Positions 15,769 to 18,993 of a stretch of 18,993 nucleotides of DNA are shown here, in pieces. A program made the position numbers and the translations under genes. The first letter of the stretch is position 1. Every line of letters starts with the position of its first letter. Source of the stretch: JAZSQT01 sp045538075 (GTDB lineage Bacteria > Chrysiogenota > Deferribacteres > Deferribacterales > Mucispirillaceae); NCBI GenBank assembly GCA_045538075.1, contig JAZSQT010000109.1, forward strand, positions 1 through 18,993, written 5' to 3'. Under the pieces are notes generated by a model. It was not told where the DNA came from and searched no databases. It worked only from the letters and a program-made list of their open reading frames with translations.

Positions 15769-16983
15769 CTACTCATGACGAAGAGCATCTATTGGATTTA
15801 GTCTTGAAGCACGTTTTGCTGGCAAATATCCAAAAAGAATACCAATAAAGGCAGAAAAAAGAAAAGCTATAATAGCTACTGAAATATCAAAAGTAAAAGG
15901 TAAATCTAATAATGATGAGAAACCCATAGAAATAAAAAAAGCAATTACAATACCTATTAATCCACCTAAAGCACTGATTGTTATTGCTTCAATTAAAAAC
16001 TGCATTAAAACTTCTTTTTCTAACGCTCCTATTGCAAGACGAGTGCCTATTTCCTTAGTTCTTTCTGTAACTGATACGAGCATAATATTCATAATTCCAA
16101 TACCACCAACTATTAAACTAACACCTGCAATACAACCTAAAAATAATGTTAACATCTTTGTTGTTGATGATACAGTTTTCTGTATTTCTTTAGTATCAAT
16201 AACATCAAAATTATCTCTTTGACCTTCTGGTAAATTACGCATTTCTCTTATAATACTTTTTATCTGGTTAGAAGCATAAGTAGAATCTTCTCCATCTCTG
16301 ACAGAAACCATTATGGCACTGATATTATTGATTGATGACGTTGGAAAAATACTTCTTTGAAAAGTTTTTAATGGAAATAATATTACATCATCTTGATCGT
16401 TTCCATTGCCACCTTGCCCTTTACTCTCAAGAACACCTATATTTTCACAAATAATATCTGCAACTTTAATTTTTGCTCCTAATGGAGAAGTATCTTTAAA
16501 AAGTGCAGTTCTTACACTTTCTCCAATAATACATACATTTGAGCCAGCTCTATATTCAGCATCACTAAAGGTTCTTCCTTGAGACATTTTCCAATTTGCA
16601 ACTTGAAAATATTCATCTGTAACACCTGTTGCAGGTGTATTTGCACTATATTGAGCATACCTAATTACAATACTTCTGCTTGATGTAGGTGCTACAGCTT
16701 CAAGACTATGAACTCTTGATTCAATCGCTTCTACTTCTCTTTTAGTAAATCTAACACTACGGCTTGCACCACCAGAATCAAAAGTTCTTGCTGGAATTAT
16801 ATACATTGTGTTACTACCTAAGCTTGTAATTTGTTCTTCTATTTGTTTAGTAGTTCCGTTTCCTAATGTAATCATTATTATAACAGAGCCAACACCAATT
16901 ATAATCCCAAGCATAGTTAAAATTGCTCTTAAAAGGTTTCGTCTTATTTGCCTAAAAGCAAGAATTATAGCATTAATAACCAT
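15769..16983 (-). CDS. MacB-type ABC transporter permease
   Basis: This is the membrane subunit of a type VII (mechanotransmission) ABC system working with a MacA adaptor and an outer membrane factor. The 404 residues show TM1 (about 20-40), a large periplasmic MacB_PCD domain (about 45-275), and a C-terminal FtsX-like block with TM2 (278-304), TM3 (331-353) and TM4 (366-388). The coupling segment VTERTKEIGTRLAIGA (305-320) and the terminal PAKRASRLNPIDALRHE signature (388-404) are typical. Unlike E. coli MacB, no ATPase is fused; the ATPase is the separate gene 3 bp upstream. GGTGAAG precedes the ATG. Such pumps export macrolide-like compounds, peptides, siderophores or heme precursors, and the substrate here is unknown. 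Confidence 0.94.
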   Translation of the reverse strand: MVINAIILAFRQIRRNLLRAILTMLGIIIGVGSVIIMITLGNGTTKQIEEQITSLGSNTMYIIPARTFDSGGASRSVRFTKREVEAIESRVHSLEAVAPTSSRSIVIRYAQYSANTPATGVTDEYFQVANWKMSQGRTFSDAEYRAGSNVCIIGESVRTALFKDTSPLGAKIKVADIICENIGVLESKGQGGNGNDQDDVILFPLKTFQRSIFPTSSINNISAIMVSVRDGEDSTYASNQIKSIIREMRNLPEGQRDNFDVIDTKEIQKTVSSTTKMLTLFLGCIAGVSLIVGGIGIMNIMLVSVTERTKEIGTRLAIGALEKEVLMQFLIEAITISALGGLIGIVIAFFISMGFSSLLDLPFTFDISVAIIAFLFSAFIGILFGYLPAKRASRLNPIDALRHE

Positions 16984-16986
16984 AAT

Positions 16987-17658
16987 TTACTTCACCATTA
17001 GCCCATCAAGAAAATGAATTTCTCGTGTAGCATATTGAGCCATATCTGGTTCATGAGTAACCATTAAAATAGTAATTCCTATTTCTCTATTTAAATTTTG
17101 TAAAATTTCCATAATTTCAACACTTCTTTTTGTATCAAGGTTTCCAGTAGGTTCATCGGCTAACAAAAATAGAGGATTTGACGCAATAGCTCTTGCAATA
17201 GCTACTCTTTGCTGTTGTCCACCAGAAAGTTGTGCACTCGTATGATGTTCCCAACCATTTAAACCAACCATTTCTAAGGCTTCCATAGATTTAGCACGCC
17301 TAATTTTTCTTGGTAAACCTCTATATAATAACGGCAATTCAACATTTTCTAATGCAGTAGTTCTTGCAAGTAGATTAAAACCTTGAAATATAAAACCAAT
17401 ATAATGACGTCTTAATAAAGCCGTTTCATTTCTATTTAATGAGAAAACATCTACTCCATTAAAATAATACTTGCCAGATGTTGCTTTATCTAAACAACCT
17501 AATATATTAGCCATAGTTGATTTACCAGAACCAGATGGACCCATTAAAGCGATAAATTCACCTTTACTAATATTTAAACTAACACCTTTTAATGCTTCAA
17601 AGGCATTATCTTTCATTCCATAAACTTTTACGATATTTTCAAGAGTAATAAAATCCAT
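16987..17658 (-). CDS. ABC transporter ATP-binding protein (MacB/LolD-type)
   Basis: This is the cytosolic ATPase that drives the MacB-type permease. The 223 residues contain Walker A GPSGSGKST (40-48), Q-loop Q92 in FIFQGFNLL, signature LSGGQQQR (144-151), Walker B FLLADEP (164-170), D-loop NLDT (173-176) and H-loop H202 in MVTHEPD. These are all features of the MacB/LolD/FtsE subfamily. The start lies 6 bp after the adaptor gene and the stop 3 bp before the permease, so the three are one transcription unit. Since the neighbours are MacA-like and MacB-like, a role in lipoprotein release (LolD) is unlikely. Confidence 0.95.
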   Translation of the reverse strand: MDFITLENIVKVYGMKDNAFEALKGVSLNISKGEFIALMGPSGSGKSTMANILGCLDKATSGKYYFNGVDVFSLNRNETALLRRHYIGFIFQGFNLLARTTALENVELPLLYRGLPRKIRRAKSMEALEMVGLNGWEHHTSAQLSGGQQQRVAIARAIASNPLFLLADEPTGNLDTKRSVEIMEILQNLNREIGITILMVTHEPDMAQYATREIHFLDGLMVK

Positions 17659-17664
17659 AGCAAT

Positions 17665-18921
17665 CTACTTTAATGGTTTTATTCCGATAATAACTTGTGT
17701 ATCTTTACTTATATTACCACTTGTAACTTGAACGTATTTTCCATCAGATACTCCTAAGTTTACATCTATTTTTTCTGGAACTCCATTATTTAAAATCCAA
17801 AGGCTACCTTTATCTTTTTCTCTATACGTTTCTGTTACTTGCTGTCTTCTTCTAAACATTGGTGGAGGTCCAAAAAAACTATCTTTCTTCTTTGGAGTAG
17901 CAACTGCGTAAGGATTAAAATATAATGCTCCTACAGGGATAAGCATAGCATTTTTTGCAGAAGCTGTTACAATATCTGCCGTTGCACTCATACCAGAACG
18001 AAGTAAGTATTCATTATTGTCTATATAAATGGTTGTTTCATAACTAACGATATTATCTTCACTTGCTGTAGCACCAATATTTACCCTATTAACGACTGAT
18101 TCAAAATGTTCATCAGGATAAGCATCTACTGTGAATTTAACTACTTGCCCTTCATTAACTCTGCCAACATCTGCTTCAGAAACTTTAATAACTAACTTCA
18201 TTTTTTCTAAATTTTCAGCTACCGTAAATAATTCAGGAGTAGAAAATGATGCAGCAACAGTTTGACCTGCATCAACACTTCTTATTAAAACAACACCATT
18301 AACGGGACTGACAATAATAGAATTTTTTAAATCAATTTTTGAACTATTTAAATTTGTTTCTGCTTCTTTGATAGTTGCTTTACGAACTTCAACTTCTGCT
18401 AAAGCTGTTTCATAATCCATTCTTGCACTTTCAAGTTCAGATTCAGATGGTGATTTGCCATCTGTTGCAACGAACAATTTTTTTAATCTATCATAATTCC
18501 ACTTTTTATTAGATAACGCTACCTCTGATGATTTAAGTGCAGCTTTAGCAGAATATAATTGAGCTTCATTTCTTGCTATAGATTGTTTAATAGTTTCTGG
18601 ATTAATTATTGCAAGAACATCACCTTTAACAACTCTATCATTTTCTTCAACAAAAACATCAGATATAGTTCCAGAAATTTGGCTACCTATCTTTACTTCA
18701 TTAGTTGCATTAATTGTGCCACTTGCACTTATTGTTGCTTCAATATCACCTATTTCTGGATTAACAGTATTATATTCTACAACTTTTTCTCCAGAAAAAA
18801 TAAAAAATGAGCTTATTATTAATAATATTATAATAATAGCAATAAAGAATAAAAGTTTTATGTAAAATTTTGATTTACTTCTTCTAATATTTTTATACAT
18901 TTCTTCAGTAGTCAGTGCCAT
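17665..18921 (-). CDS. MacA-type periplasmic adaptor (membrane fusion protein)
   Basis: This adaptor links the MacB-type permease to an outer membrane factor. The 418 residues show one N-terminal membrane anchor (about 20-42) with no lipobox, a first beta/barrel-lipoyl half with GTINATNEVKIGSQISGTI (68-86), a long alpha-hairpin coiled coil (about 110-200), the second lipoyl half VSPVNGVVLIRSVDAGQTV (204-222), and beta-barrel and membrane-proximal domains. MacA-like hallmarks include the ELESARMDYETA stretch in the hairpin and RSGMSATADIV. A basic and proline-rich insertion (about 342-362, with PKKKD and GPPPMFRRRQQ) interrupts the membrane-proximal domain. The ATG overlaps the upstream outer-membrane-factor gene by 17 bp and is preceded by a GGTGA. 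The order OMF-adaptor-ATPase-permease supports a tripartite pump. Confidence 0.94.
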   Translation of the reverse strand: MALTTEEMYKNIRRSKSKFYIKLLFFIAIIIILLIISSFFIFSGEKVVEYNTVNPEIGDIEATISASGTINATNEVKIGSQISGTISDVFVEENDRVVKGDVLAIINPETIKQSIARNEAQLYSAKAALKSSEVALSNKKWNYDRLKKLFVATDGKSPSESELESARMDYETALAEVEVRKATIKEAETNLNSSKIDLKNSIIVSPVNGVVLIRSVDAGQTVAASFSTPELFTVAENLEKMKLVIKVSEADVGRVNEGQVVKFTVDAYPDEHFESVVNRVNIGATASEDNIVSYETTIYIDNNEYLLRSGMSATADIVTASAKNAMLIPVGALYFNPYAVATPKKKDSFFGPPPMFRRRQQVTETYREKDKGSLWILNNGVPEKIDVNLGVSDGKYVQVTSGNISKDTQVIIGIKPLK

Positions 18922-18993
18922 ATTTCACCATATCAAGAGGTTTTCCAAAACCACCTCCAAATGCCTTATATAAATTTATATTTGATAAAATCT
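18905..18993 (-). CDS. TolC-like outer membrane efflux protein, C-terminal end (partial)
   Basis: An open frame enters from the right edge on the minus strand and ends at TGA 18905-18907, inside the adaptor gene. The 28 visible residues include NINLYKAFGGGFGKPL. The Leu-Tyr-Lys-Ala-x-Gly-Gly-Gly pattern is the typical C-terminal end of NodT/TolC-family outer membrane factors (usually LxKALGGGW). Only the tail is in the window. Its 17-bp overlap with the adaptor gene indicates a translationally coupled operon and supplies the third part of the pump. Confidence 0.8.
   Translation of the reverse strand, partial: ILSNINLYKAFGGGFGKPLDMVKYGTDY

Noticed and set aside
15769..17658. Separate ATPase and permease as a split or broken macB
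   Set aside because: Both proteins have complete, family-typical ends and their own starts. Unfused ATPase/permease pairs are common in this ABC class, so there is no sign of gene breakage.

Overview
This window is an AT-rich (roughly 30% G+C by eye), gene-dense stretch of what looks like the chromosome of a Gram-negative bacterium. The case for Gram-negative is an envelope-spanning MacA/MacB-type pump whose partial upstream gene has an outer-membrane-factor C-terminus. The combination of low G+C, a long-form dihydropteroate synthase with an extra N-terminal domain, the ftsH-folP order and an IleS with HIGT/KQSKS signatures fits Deferribacterota or a deltaproteobacteria-like lineage. A host-associated deferribacter such as Mucispirillum is my best guess, but this is inference only. 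I see no IS element, phage gene, CRISPR array, rRNA or tRNA.

Region 1 (1-8018, minus strand) is one compact housekeeping operon, read from right to left: a DinG/YoaA-type Fe-S helicase, pgi, tilS, hpt, ftsH, folP, and the first ten codons of another gene at the window edge. Neighbours overlap or lie within 22 bp of each other. Several starts are coupled to the upstream gene: the pgi Shine-Dalgarno sits inside the helicase gene, hpt starts with GTG inside tilS, and tilS has no ATG start. The tilS-hpt-ftsH block is a widely conserved bacterial cluster.

Region 2 (8019-12039, plus strand) starts at a divergent promoter region and holds mobB, ileS and lspA; ileS and lspA overlap by ATGA. It ends at a strong GC-rich hairpin (12053-12082) that serves both converging operons.

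Region 3 (12118-14871, minus strand) is a complete ferrous-iron uptake operon: feoA, feoB and a small FeoB-associated Cys-rich membrane protein. Upstream of feoA is a 23-bp perfect palindrome containing a near-consensus Fur 7-1-7 box, and a second degenerate box lies exactly 30 bp away over the likely promoter. This is the clearest regulatory signal in the window.

Region 4 (14872-18993, minus strand) is an efflux operon: the end of a TolC-like outer membrane factor, a MacA-type adaptor, a separate ABC ATPase, a separate MacB-type permease, and a YddG-like aromatic amino acid/metabolite exporter attached at the 3' end.

I did not find a convincing undescribed system. The points most worth a second look are the tandem Fur-like operator, the unusual substrate loop and N-terminal domain of FolP, and the joining of yddG to the tripartite pump operon.
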